Source: Trueperaceae bacterium
GTDB lineage: Bacteria > Deinococcota > Deinococci > Deinococcales > Trueperaceae
DNA: 5,801 nucleotides
NCBI GenBank assembly: GCA_007130355.1
Contig: SLSQ01000250.1
Coordinates: 1 to 5,801, forward strand
Direction: 5' to 3'
Of the stretch, positions 1-5,680 are shown piece after piece. The notes beneath the pieces were generated by a model. It saw only the letters and a program-made list of their open reading frames with translations, did no database searches and had not been told where the DNA came from. A program made the position numbers and the translations under genes. How positions within the stretch are numbered: the first letter of the stretch is position 1; every line of letters begins with the position of its first letter.

Positions 1-2
1 CA

Positions 3-551
3 CCCGGCGTCGGGGCGACGGGCGGTCCCGGTCCCTCCGCGGCGGCGCCCGTCGATGCGCACGCGGCCCTGCGGCTGACGGCGCTGCGCGCTCTTCCCGA
101 CCACCTGGCGGGCGTCCGACTCCGGCCACCCGACGACGGCTTCCGGTGGCCGCTCGCGATCGCGCCGCGGATCACCAGCCGGTTCGGGTGGCGTGCGGTG
201 TCGGTGGCCGGGAACCGCTACCACCAGGGCCTCGACCTGGGCGCGCCGACCGGCACGCCGGTGCTGGCGGCGCGGGACGGCGTGGTCCACCGGACCGGAT
301 GGATCGGTGCGTACGGGTACGCCGTCTACCTGCGCCACGAGGACGGGTTCGAGACGCGCTACGCGCACCTCAGCCGGATCGACGTCGCGACCGGCGCCCG
401 GGTGGGGCGCGGCGACCGGATCGGCGCCGTGGGCACCACCGGCGCCTCGACCGGCCCGCACCTGCACTTCGAGGTGCGTCGCGACGGCCGGGCGCTCGAT
501 CCGCTCACGCTCCTGCCCGAGCCCGGCGGAGGCGGCATCGCGGCGCGTTGA
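3..551 (+). CDS. M23 family (LytM/lysostaphin-type) metallopeptidase, 5'-truncated by the window edge
   Basis: The reading frame is open from the first bases of the window to TGA at 549-551, giving 182 residues of a longer protein whose N-terminus lies outside. A Gly/Ala/Pro-rich linker and a short helix-like stretch precede the peptidase domain, which begins around FRWPL...ITSRFGWR (nt 159-194). The zinc site is complete: HxxxD in YHQGLD (His at 222-224, Asp at 234-236), the catalytic His of YAHL (366-368) and the HLH pair in GPHLHFEV (459-467). The family cleaves peptide cross-links in peptidoglycan and acts outside the membrane, so the missing N-terminus should carry a signal peptide or membrane anchor, and often a coiled coil. 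All metal ligands are present, so it is probably an active enzyme and not an EnvC-like activator. An internal ATG at 198 falls inside the domain and is not a sensible start. The domain is certain; the exact substrate bond is not visible. Confidence 0.93.
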   Translation, partial: PGVGATGGPGPSAAAPVDAHAALRLTALRALPDHLAGVRLRPPDDGFRWPLAIAPRITSRFGWRAVSVAGNRYHQGLDLGAPTGTPVLAARDGVVHRTGWIGAYGYAVYLRHEDGFETRYAHLSRIDVATGARVGRGDRIGAVGTTGASTGPHLHFEVRRDGRALDPLTLLPEPGGGGIAAR

Positions 552-576
552 CCGCCGTCTGGGGCCGCGGTAGGGT
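548..576 (+). promoter_or_regulatory. Sigma-70-type promoter for the Rrf2 regulator / cysteine desulfurase unit
   Basis: TTGACC (548-553), a 17-base spacer, then TAGGGT (571-576) gives a near-consensus housekeeping promoter, with a -10 of the TAnnnT kind common in high-GC Gram-positives. The -35 box overlaps the stop codon of the upstream peptidase gene. The expected transcription start, about 7 bases after the -10, falls near 583, only some 7 bases before the ATG at 590. The mRNA would then have almost no leader. ACCGC (551-555) and GCGGT (567-571) form a short inverted repeat between and touching the two boxes, a possible operator. Spacing and match are seen directly; activity is inferred. 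Confidence 0.72.
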
Positions 577-589
577 GCGAATCACGCTC

Positions 590-1042
590 ATGTGGATTTC
601 GACCAAGGCCCAGTACGGAATGCGCGCGCTCGTCGAGGTCGCCGTCGGCGGCGACCGGCCGACCAGCCTGCGCACCGTCGCCGAGCGGCAGGCGCTCTCG
701 CACCAGTACCTGGAGCAGATCTTCGCGGTGCTGCGCCGCGCCGGCCTGGTCGAGAGCGTGCGCGGCGCGCACGGTGGCTACCGCCTCGCCCGTCGGCCCG
801 ACCGGATCGATGCGCTCGAAGTGGTCGAGCTGCTCGAAGGCTCCGTCGCGCCGGTGGCCTGCATCGACGACGAAGCGAACTGCGACCACGTCGGCGCCTG
901 CGCCACCGAGGCGCTCTGGCGCGAGGTCGACCGGGCGGTCCGCCGCGTCCTCTCCGGCACGACCGTCGCCGACATGATGCGCGAGCGCACCCTGCTCCAG
1001 ATCGAACCGCTCCCCGAGGAGTTCGCCGGCAGCGTCCGCTGA
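590..1042 (+). CDS. Rrf2 family transcriptional regulator, IscR-like, putative iron-sulfur sensor
   Basis: A 150-residue protein, the usual Rrf2 length. It opens with MWISTKAQYGMRALVEVA, the Rrf2 start, followed by a winged helix-turn-helix (about residues 25-68: SLRTVAERQALSHQYLEQIF, then LVESVRGAHGGYRLAR, the wing). Three cysteines, C91, C98 and C104, lie as Cx6Cx5C before the long dimerisation helix. IscR and NsrR use three such cysteines to hold a 2Fe-2S or 4Fe-4S cluster. After C104 the sequence is ATEALW where E. coli IscR has LTHALW, so the His ligand is replaced by Glu107. The start at 590 matches the family N-terminus; the same frame is open further upstream but overlaps the peptidase gene. 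No Shine-Dalgarno sequence is seen, and the promoter places the transcript start just ahead of the ATG. The desulfurase gene follows after 21 bases, so it most likely controls cluster assembly or sulfur supply, including itself. Family is sure; which signal (Fe-S status, NO, redox) is not, so I give no symbol. Confidence 0.93.
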   Translation: MWISTKAQYGMRALVEVAVGGDRPTSLRTVAERQALSHQYLEQIFAVLRRAGLVESVRGAHGGYRLARRPDRIDALEVVELLEGSVAPVACIDDEANCDHVGACATEALWREVDRAVRRVLSGTTVADMMRERTLLQIEPLPEEFAGSVR

Positions 1043-1063
1043 CCCGGCCGCCGCGCCTCGACC

Positions 1064-2254
1064 GTGAAGATCTACCTCGATCACGCCGCGACCAGTCCGG
1101 TCGCGCGCCTCGCGCGCGAGGCGGCGTGGCCGTGGCTCGCCGACGACGTGGCCGCGAACCCGTCGTCGGTGCATCGCTCCGGTCAGCGGGCCCGGGCCGC
1201 GGTCGACGCCGCCCGGGAACGGATCGCCGCGGCGGCGGGCGCCCTGGCGGCCGAGGTGGTGTTCACCTCCGGCGCGACCGAGGCGGTGGCGCTCGGGCTG
1301 CACGGGACGCTCGAGGCGGCGCCGGCCGACGCGGCGCTGGTGGTCGGTGCGACCGAGCACATGGCCGTGCTGGCGGCGGCCGAGCGCGAGGCGCGTCGCG
1401 GCCGGCCGGTGCGGACCGTGCCCCCCGGACCGAACGGCGTGCCCGACGCCGAGCGTTTGCGCGCGGCGCTCGACGCGATCGAGGGTCCGGTCGCGCTGGT
1501 CGCGGTCATGCACACGAACAACGAGACCGGCGGCCGCGCCGACGTCGCCGCCCTCGCCGATGTGGCGCACGCGCACGGCGCCGCCTTCCTCTGCGACGCG
1601 GCGCAGGGGTTCGGGTACGCGCCGCTCGAGCTGCACCGCCACGGGATCGACCTCGCCACGATCTCGGCGCACAAGATCGGCGGCCTGCCCGGCGTCGGTG
1701 CGCTGCTGGTGCGCGACGGCCGCGCCCTGGTGCCGCAGCTGCGCGGCGGGGCGCAGGAGCGCGGTCGCCGCGCCGGTACGCACCCGGTCGCGATGATCGT
1801 GGCGTTCGGAGCCGTCGCCGAGGGGGCCGCGCACGACCTGGAGGCGCGGTCCGGGCGGGTCGCTGCGCTGCGGGACCGGCTCGAAGCGGCGGTGACGGCG
1901 CTGCCGGGCGTGCACCGCAACGGGGCGGAGCCGCGCGGTCCGAAGCACCTCAACGTGCGGGTCGACGGGGTCGACGGCGAGTCGCTGCGGCTCGCGCTGG
2001 ATCAGGCGGGGGTCGAGGTCAGCGCCGGGTCGGCCTGCGCCGCCGGAAGCGTCGAGCCGAGCCACGTGCTCGCCGCCCTCGGACTCGCGCCCGACGCGGC
2101 CCGCGCGAGCGTGCGGTTCAGCCTGGGTCTGCCGAACGGTCCGGAGGCGCCGGACGCGTTGGACGAGGCGCAGGTCGACGAGGCGGCCCGTCGCTTCGGG
2201 ACCGTGGTCGAGCGCCTGCGTGCGCTGCAGGCGGCCGAAGCGCCGAGCGCCTGA
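1064..2254 (+). CDS. iscS: Cysteine desulfurase, class I (IscS/NifS type), PLP-dependent
   Basis: A 396-residue fold-type I PLP enzyme that takes sulfur from L-cysteine, leaving alanine, and holds it as a persulfide for Fe-S cluster assembly or tRNA thiolation in the cytoplasm. It starts MKIYLDHAATSPV. Visible active-site residues: TSGATEA phosphate loop (68-74), His99 in TEHMAVL stacking on PLP, HTNNETG (150-156), Asp178 and Gln181 in CDAAQGFG, the Schiff-base Lys204 in SAHKIGG, and the persulfide Cys325 in the mobile loop VSAGSACAAGSVEPSHVL, whose length and motif mark class I. GTG at 1064 is the start that gives the family N-terminus; no Shine-Dalgarno is evident in the 21 bases after the regulator stop, so translation may depend on coupling. 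It is probably co-transcribed with the Rrf2 gene. No iscU, sufU or mnmA follows, so the sulfur acceptor cannot be told from context; iscS names the family, and a NifS-like paralogue assignment is equally possible. Confidence 0.93.
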   Translation: MKIYLDHAATSPVARLAREAAWPWLADDVAANPSSVHRSGQRARAAVDAARERIAAAAGALAAEVVFTSGATEAVALGLHGTLEAAPADAALVVGATEHMAVLAAAEREARRGRPVRTVPPGPNGVPDAERLRAALDAIEGPVALVAVMHTNNETGGRADVAALADVAHAHGAAFLCDAAQGFGYAPLELHRHGIDLATISAHKIGGLPGVGALLVRDGRALVPQLRGGAQERGRRAGTHPVAMIVAFGAVAEGAAHDLEARSGRVAALRDRLEAAVTALPGVHRNGAEPRGPKHLNVRVDGVDGESLRLALDQAGVEVSAGSACAAGSVEPSHVLAALGLAPDAARASVRFSLGLPNGPEAPDALDEAQVDEAARRFGTVVERLRALQAAEAPSA

Positions 2255-2289
2255 CGACGTCCGCTCACGGCGGGCGCGGGCGGACGTCG
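2255..2289 (+). terminator. Hairpin immediately after the desulfurase stop, likely terminator
   Basis: CGACGTCCGC (2255-2264) and its exact complement GCGGACGTCG (2280-2289) make a 10-bp stem, extendable by a G.U and a C-G pair, around a loop of about 11-15 bases. It starts at the base after the TGA of the desulfurase gene and lies in the gap between two convergent genes. There is no T-run on either side, so it is not a classic intrinsic terminator, but U-less hairpins are common in high-GC genomes. For clpX, coming the other way, it lies about 60 bases past the stop and could serve both strands. The rest of the gap (2290-2349) is G-rich with two imperfect copies of a CGTCGG(G)CGGGCGGC...CCGTAGGG string and an 11-base GTAGG-G-CCTAC palindrome; nothing coding is seen there. 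Confidence 0.55.
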
Positions 2290-2349
2290 GGCGGGCGGCC
2301 GTAGGGCCTACCGTCGGCGGGCGGCGGCACGCGGGCCGTAGGGGGTCGG

Positions 2350-3558
2350 TCAGGCGGTCTTGCGGCGCTCCGCCCGTTCGAGCGGACGCGCCGGATCGTC
2401 GAGGTCCTCCGGCTCGATGCGGACGGCGGTGACGTTCGAGCCGGGCACCTCGTACATCAGTTCGTTCAGGGTGCGTTCGAGGATCGAGCGCAGGGCGCGC
2501 GCGCCGGTCCCCCGGTCGAGCGCGCGCCGGGCCACCTCGCGCAGCGCCGCTTCGGAGAACTCGAGCGCCACCCCGGCGAGTCCGAACAGCTGCCGGTACT
2601 CCTTGACGAGGGCGCCGCGGGGACGCGTCATCACCTCGACCAGCGCGTCGACGCTGAGCTCGTGCAGGCGCACCGTGACCGGCAGCCGCCCGATCAGCTC
2701 CGGGATCAGTCCGTAGCGCATCAGGTCCTCGGGCAGGATCTCGGCCTCCTGGACCTGGGTCTCGTCCCCCGTCTGGAAGCCGACGCGGCTGACGTCGACC
2801 CGGTTGCGGACGAGGTCGTCGAGCCCTTCGAACGCGCCGCCGCAGAGGAAGAGGATGTTGCGGGTGTCGACCGGCACCAGCTCCTGGTGCGGGTGCTTGC
2901 GGCCGCCCTGCGGCGGCACGTGCGCGGTGGTGCCCTCGATCAGCTTGAGGAGCGCCTGCTGCACGCCCTCGCCCGAGACGTCCCGGGTGATGCTCGCCCC
3001 CTCCGACTTGCGGGCGATCTTGTCGATCTCGTCGATGTAGACGATGCCGCGTTCGGCGGCCGCGACGTCGTGGTCGGCGACCTGAAGCAGGCGCAGAATC
3101 ACGTTCTCGACGTCGTCGCCGACGTAGCCGGCCTCGGTGAGGGTGGTGGCGTCGGCGATCGCGAACGGTACCTGCAGCGACTTCGCGAGCGTCTGCGCCA
3201 GCAACGTCTTGCCGGTGCCGGAGGCGCCGACCATGAGGATGTTCGTCTTCTGCAGGTCGGCGGTCGGGTTCTGCAGGCGCAGGTAGTGGTTGTGCACCGC
3301 GACGGCGAGGGTCCGCTTCGCGTCCTCCTGCTCGATCACCCACTCGTCGAGCTGCCGCTTGAGGTCGCGCGGCGTCGGCACGTGGAACGACGGCGGCGGG
3401 GTCGGTTCCGGCTCGGCCGACTGCGTCAGCGCCATGTCGATACGGGCGACGCACTCGTCGCAGATGTGCATGCGGCCGTGCTCGGCGGCGACGAGCCGCC
3501 GGACCTGATCGTGCGGACGCCCGCAGAAGCCGCAACGGGGCGGGGTGGAGCCGGCCAC
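2350..3558 (-). CDS. clpX: ClpX, ATP-dependent unfoldase subunit of ClpXP protease
   Basis: A 402-residue AAA+ protein of normal ClpX length. The N-terminal zinc-binding domain has C9, C12, C33 and C36 (CGFC...CDEC). Then come Walker A GASGTGKT (111-118), pore-1 loop GYVG (144-147), Walker B with D176-E177 in YIDEIDK, the RKH loop in GGRKHPHQE (220-222), sensor-1 region NILFLCGGAF, the ClpP-docking loop as VGF (259-261, usually IGF or LGF), arginine finger R291 in PELIGRLP and sensor-2 GARALR (352-357). The hexamer recognises, unfolds and translocates substrates into ClpP. The start is GTG at 3558, chosen because it is the first codon placed 5 bases after a strong GGAGG and keeps the zinc finger intact. 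It sits one base after the clpP stop (TGA-C-GTG), so the two are translated from one mRNA. All catalytic residues are present; nothing is degraded. Confidence 0.97.
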   Translation of the reverse strand: MAGSTPPRCGFCGRPHDQVRRLVAAEHGRMHICDECVARIDMALTQSAEPEPTPPPSFHVPTPRDLKRQLDEWVIEQEDAKRTLAVAVHNHYLRLQNPTADLQKTNILMVGASGTGKTLLAQTLAKSLQVPFAIADATTLTEAGYVGDDVENVILRLLQVADHDVAAAERGIVYIDEIDKIARKSEGASITRDVSGEGVQQALLKLIEGTTAHVPPQGGRKHPHQELVPVDTRNILFLCGGAFEGLDDLVRNRVDVSRVGFQTGDETQVQEAEILPEDLMRYGLIPELIGRLPVTVRLHELSVDALVEVMTRPRGALVKEYRQLFGLAGVALEFSEAALREVARRALDRGTGARALRSILERTLNELMYEVPGSNVTAVRIEPEDLDDPARPLERAERRKTA

Positions 3559-3559
3559 G

Positions 3560-4177
3560 TCAGCCTCCGGAACCGGTCGGCTCGGCCGCCGCCGTGCGCG
3601 GCTCGACCACGCGGTCGATCAACCCGTACGCGGCGGCGGCGGAGGGGGACATGAAGTTGTCCCGCTCCATGTCGCGCCGCAGCTTCTCGCGGCCGTGGCC
3701 GGTATGGCGTTCGTAGATCGACTCCATGATCTCGCGGATCTCGGCGTACTCGCGGGCCTGGACCTCGAGGTCGGGCAGGCTGCTGCGCGGAAAGCCGGCG
3801 GAGCCGGCGTGGATCATGATCCGGCTGTGCGGCAGGGCGACGCGGTGGCCCTTCGCGCCGGCGGCGAGGATGACCGAACCCATCGACATGGCGATCCCGA
3901 CGCAGTTCGTGTGCACGGGAGCCTTGATGTACTGCATCACGTCGTAGATGGCGAGGCCGGCGTACACTTCGCCGCCCGGACAGTTGATGAACAGGTTGAT
4001 CGGCTGTTCCGAAGATTGCGATTCGAGCAGCAACAGCTGCGCGACCACCACGTTCGCGACCTCGGAATCGACCGGCGTTCCGAGGAAGATGATCCGTTCC
4101 TTCAGCAGACGGCTGTAGACGTCGTAGGTGCGTTCTCCGCGCCCGGTCTGCTCGATGACGTACGGAACCAGCGGCAT
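3560..4177 (-). CDS. clpP: ClpP, ATP-dependent Clp protease proteolytic subunit
   Basis: A 205-residue serine peptidase, family S14, forming the double-ring degradation chamber that ClpX feeds. MPLVPYVIEQTGRGERTYDVYSRLLKERIIFLG is the classic N-terminus, so ATG at 4177 is the start and the protein begins almost at the mature end, with no long propeptide. The in-frame start at 4219 would lie inside a hairpin and add a sequence unlike ClpP. The triad is S98 (AMSMGS), H123 (MIHAG) and D173 (ERDNFMSP). Departures from the usual family: HAG instead of HQP after the catalytic His, a handle stretch (SAGFPRSSLPD) about one residue longer than in E. coli, INCPGG for INSPGG, and GIAMSMGS for GQAASMGA. 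No Shine-Dalgarno is seen before the ATG. Only one clpP is present here, whereas many actinobacteria have clpP1-clpP2 in tandem; a second copy could lie elsewhere. Family call is certain. Confidence 0.97.
   Translation of the reverse strand: MPLVPYVIEQTGRGERTYDVYSRLLKERIIFLGTPVDSEVANVVVAQLLLLESQSSEQPINLFINCPGGEVYAGLAIYDVMQYIKAPVHTNCVGIAMSMGSVILAAGAKGHRVALPHSRIMIHAGSAGFPRSSLPDLEVQAREYAEIREIMESIYERHTGHGREKLRRDMERDNFMSPSAAAAYGLIDRVVEPRTAAAEPTGSGG
3564..3568 (-). promoter_or_regulatory. Strong Shine-Dalgarno for clpX inside the end of clpP
   Basis: GGAGG on the minus strand lies within the last codons of clpP, 5 bases before the GTG at 3558. It fixes the clpX start and shows that clpX translation is coupled to clpP. 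Among the starts in this window it is one of only two with a clear Shine-Dalgarno (the other is tig). Confidence 0.82.
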
Positions 4178-4183
4178 GGCGGC

Positions 4184-4192
4184 ACGATACCA
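4184..4192 (-). promoter_or_regulatory. Possible extended -10 element for clpP-clpX
   Basis: TGGTATCGT on the minus strand matches an extended -10 (TGn followed by TAnnnT) and ends 6 bases before the ATG at 4177. The -35 position carries CGGAGG, not a recognisable box. If used, transcription would start at or next to the ATG, giving a leaderless clpP mRNA, which would explain the missing Shine-Dalgarno. The short match could be chance. Confidence 0.35.
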
Positions 4193-4195
4193 GAG

Positions 4196-4246
4196 GCCGC
4201 CGCCCCCCTCCGTGCTCACGTTCGCGTGAGCGAGGGGGGCGGCGGC
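4196..4246 (-). terminator. Very strong GC hairpin between tig and clpP (terminator, attenuator or mRNA stabiliser)
   Basis: GCCGCCGCCCCCCTC (4196-4210) is perfectly complementary to 4232-4246, a 15-bp outer stem. After a 3-base bulge (4211-4213) a 7-bp inner stem (4214-4220 with 4225-4231) closes a 4-base loop (TTCG on the plus strand, CGAA on the minus strand). Total 22 paired positions. It fills most of the 88-bp tig-clpP gap, beginning 19 bases after the tig stop and ending 18 bases before the clpP ATG. There is no T-run after it, so it may stop only part of the transcription from tig, or act as a 3'-end barrier to exonucleases. A site for the regulator of clpP could also overlap it. The structure is seen; the role is inferred. 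Confidence 0.65.
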
Positions 4247-4265
4247 CCCTGGACCGGCAGGCCGG

Positions 4266-5576
4266 TCAGTCCTCGGCGTCGGTCCCGTCGCTCGGGGCTT
4301 CGTCGCCCTCCTGGCGGGCGACGAGGCGGGCCACGACCGTGCGGAGCGCCTTGTCGCGCATCAGCAGGAAACGGTAGTTCGTGAGCCACTCGTCGCCGCG
4401 GTCCTCGCGGAAGGCGGCGGGCGTGGTGCGTTCGCGCGAAGCGAGGTGCGTCACTGCGGCGTCGAACTCCTCGTCGCTCACCTCGGCCGGGTGCGCCTCG
4501 AGCAGCTTCTCGAGCACCAGATCGCGCTTCACGCTCTTCTCGGCGCTCCGTTGCAGCTCCTGTTCGAACTCCTCGCGCTTGCCGTCCTTCTCGAGGTTCT
4601 CGAGGTACGACCGGATCTCGATCCCCTGCTTCTTCAGGTCCTCGGCCAGGTTCTCGAGCAGCGCCGCCTTGCGCCGGTTCAGCAGGTGCCCGGGCGTCTC
4701 GAGCTCGGTCCCTTCGAGCAGCTTCTCGACGAACTCCTCGCGGCGTTCCTCGTCGGCACGCTGCTTGGCCTGGTTCTCGTGGCTGTCGCGGATCGCCTTC
4801 AGGACCTCGTCCCACGACTCGAAGCCGAGGGTCTTGGCGAACTCGTCGTCCGGCTCCGGCTTCTCCTTCGCCTTGACGTCCTGGATGCGGACCCGCATGG
4901 TGGTCGTGCCGGGCGTGCCCTCGTCGTCCCGCTTGGAGGGGTCCTCGAGGGAGAGCTCGACCACGTCGCCGATCGCGTGGTTCAGGAGCTGCTCGGCGAT
5001 CGCGTCGCCGACCGTCTCCATGTCGACCGGCATGACGCTGCCCTCCTCGCGGGGCTGATCATCGTCGCCGACCGTCTCGATCATCACCTGGTCGGTCGCT
5101 TCGACCGCACGTTCGGCCGGGACCATCGTCGCGTGCTCGCGCCGCAGGTTCTCGATCGTCTCCTCGACCATCGCGTCGGTGACCGGTTCCTCGGCGGCGT
5201 CGAGCACGATCTCGTCCACGTCGGGCAGGTCGAACTCGGGGTAGAGGTCGACGTGCAGTTCGAAGGTGAACGGCTCGCCCGGCTTCGGCGCGTCGCCGTG
5301 GACGTGGGCGTGGATCGGCTGCAGCTCGTGCTCGCGAACGACCTCGGGGTAGGCGGCGTCGACGAGCGACTCGCGCACCTCGCCGGCGAGCGCCTCCTCG
5401 CCGATCTTCTTGCGCAGCACCCCGCGCGGCGCCTTGCCGGGACGGAACCCGGGGACGCGCACCTGCCGTGCGTACTGTCCGAGGACCGTCTCGAAGGCGG
5501 CGTCGACGCGTCCGGCGTCGAGGGTCACCTCGACGGTCGCGTGGACCGGTCGTTTCTCTTTGAGGGTGCTTTCCAT
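4266..5576 (-). CDS. tig: Trigger factor, ribosome-associated chaperone
   Basis: A 436-residue protein of normal trigger-factor length. The N-terminal ribosome-binding domain carries the signature GFRPGKAP (43-50), which contacts L23 beside the exit tunnel. Residues about 150-240 correspond to the FKBP-like PPIase domain but lack the usual active-site signature (no GxxFxGG-like segment, few aromatics; acidic filler DDDQPREEG instead), so isomerase activity is doubtful. The C-terminal, mostly helical substrate cradle follows (about 240-420), rich in E, K and R and ending in an acidic tail (GDEAPSDGTDAED). ATG at 5576 is chosen because it has AAAGGA 6 bases upstream and gives the family N-terminus MESTLKEKRPVHATVEV; the longer in-frame reading up to 5759 runs through the tRNA gene and is false. 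It shares strand with clpP-clpX, the common bacterial order, and no clear promoter is visible between the tRNA and tig, so read-through from the tRNA transcript is possible. Confidence 0.96.
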   Translation of the reverse strand: MESTLKEKRPVHATVEVTLDAGRVDAAFETVLGQYARQVRVPGFRPGKAPRGVLRKKIGEEALAGEVRESLVDAAYPEVVREHELQPIHAHVHGDAPKPGEPFTFELHVDLYPEFDLPDVDEIVLDAAEEPVTDAMVEETIENLRREHATMVPAERAVEATDQVMIETVGDDDQPREEGSVMPVDMETVGDAIAEQLLNHAIGDVVELSLEDPSKRDDEGTPGTTTMRVRIQDVKAKEKPEPDDEFAKTLGFESWDEVLKAIRDSHENQAKQRADEERREEFVEKLLEGTELETPGHLLNRRKAALLENLAEDLKKQGIEIRSYLENLEKDGKREEFEQELQRSAEKSVKRDLVLEKLLEAHPAEVSDEEFDAAVTHLASRERTTPAAFREDRGDEWLTNYRFLLMRDKALRTVVARLVARQEGDEAPSDGTDAED

Positions 5577-5582
5577 CCGGCG

Positions 5583-5588
5583 TCCTTT
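5583..5588 (-). promoter_or_regulatory. Shine-Dalgarno of tig
   Basis: AAAGGA on the minus strand, 6 bases before ATG 5576-5574. It decides the tig start against the much longer in-frame open reading that reaches into the tRNA. Confidence 0.75.
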
Positions 5589-5593
5589 CGAAC

Positions 5594-5636
5594 CTGGCCC
5601 GCGGCAGGGCCGGCCGGCGTCGCGCGTCGCGACGCG
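5594..5636 (-). other. Structured tRNA-tig spacer: hairpin and 14-base palindrome
   Basis: The 104-bp spacer between the tRNA 3' end and the tig ATG holds two self-complementary elements. GGCCC (5596-5600) pairs with GGGCC (5607-5611) around a 6-base loop, extendable by a wobble and a C-G pair at 5594/5613. CGCGTCGCGACGCG (5623-5636) is a perfect 14-base palindrome. They could shape the leader of tig or the trailer of the tRNA precursor, or be a protein-binding site. Palindromes are frequent at this GC content, so function is open. Confidence 0.35.
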
Positions 5637-5680
5637 TGGGGGGCAACGATCGTCGGCGAGCGCGGGCCCGCCGAAATGGG

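Noticed and set aside
592..2304. A 570-codon plus-strand frame overlapping the regulator and the desulfurase
   Set aside because: Arg/Gly/Ala-rich out-of-frame reading of two genes whose catalytic and family motifs are in the other frames.
2290..2349. Imperfect G-rich direct repeats and a GTAGG-G-CCTAC palindrome between the desulfurase and clpX
   Set aside because: Short, imperfect and in a very G-rich spacer; the palindrome leaves a one-base loop and cannot fold as a hairpin. Not enough to call a mobile repeat or regulatory site.
359..3535. A 1058-codon open frame on the minus strand spanning the regulator, desulfurase and part of clpX
   Set aside because: It is antisense to three well-identified genes, is Arg/Gly/Ala-rich with no recognisable domain, and is what high GC at third positions produces in the opposite frame.
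2662..3654. A 330-codon plus-strand open frame opposite clpX and the end of clpP
   Set aside because: Antisense shadow of the AAA+ gene with no motif of its own.
4178..4219. Upstream start for ClpP adding 14 residues
   Set aside because: It lies within the hairpin, has no ribosome-binding site, and the family N-terminus MPLVPYVIEQ begins at 4177.
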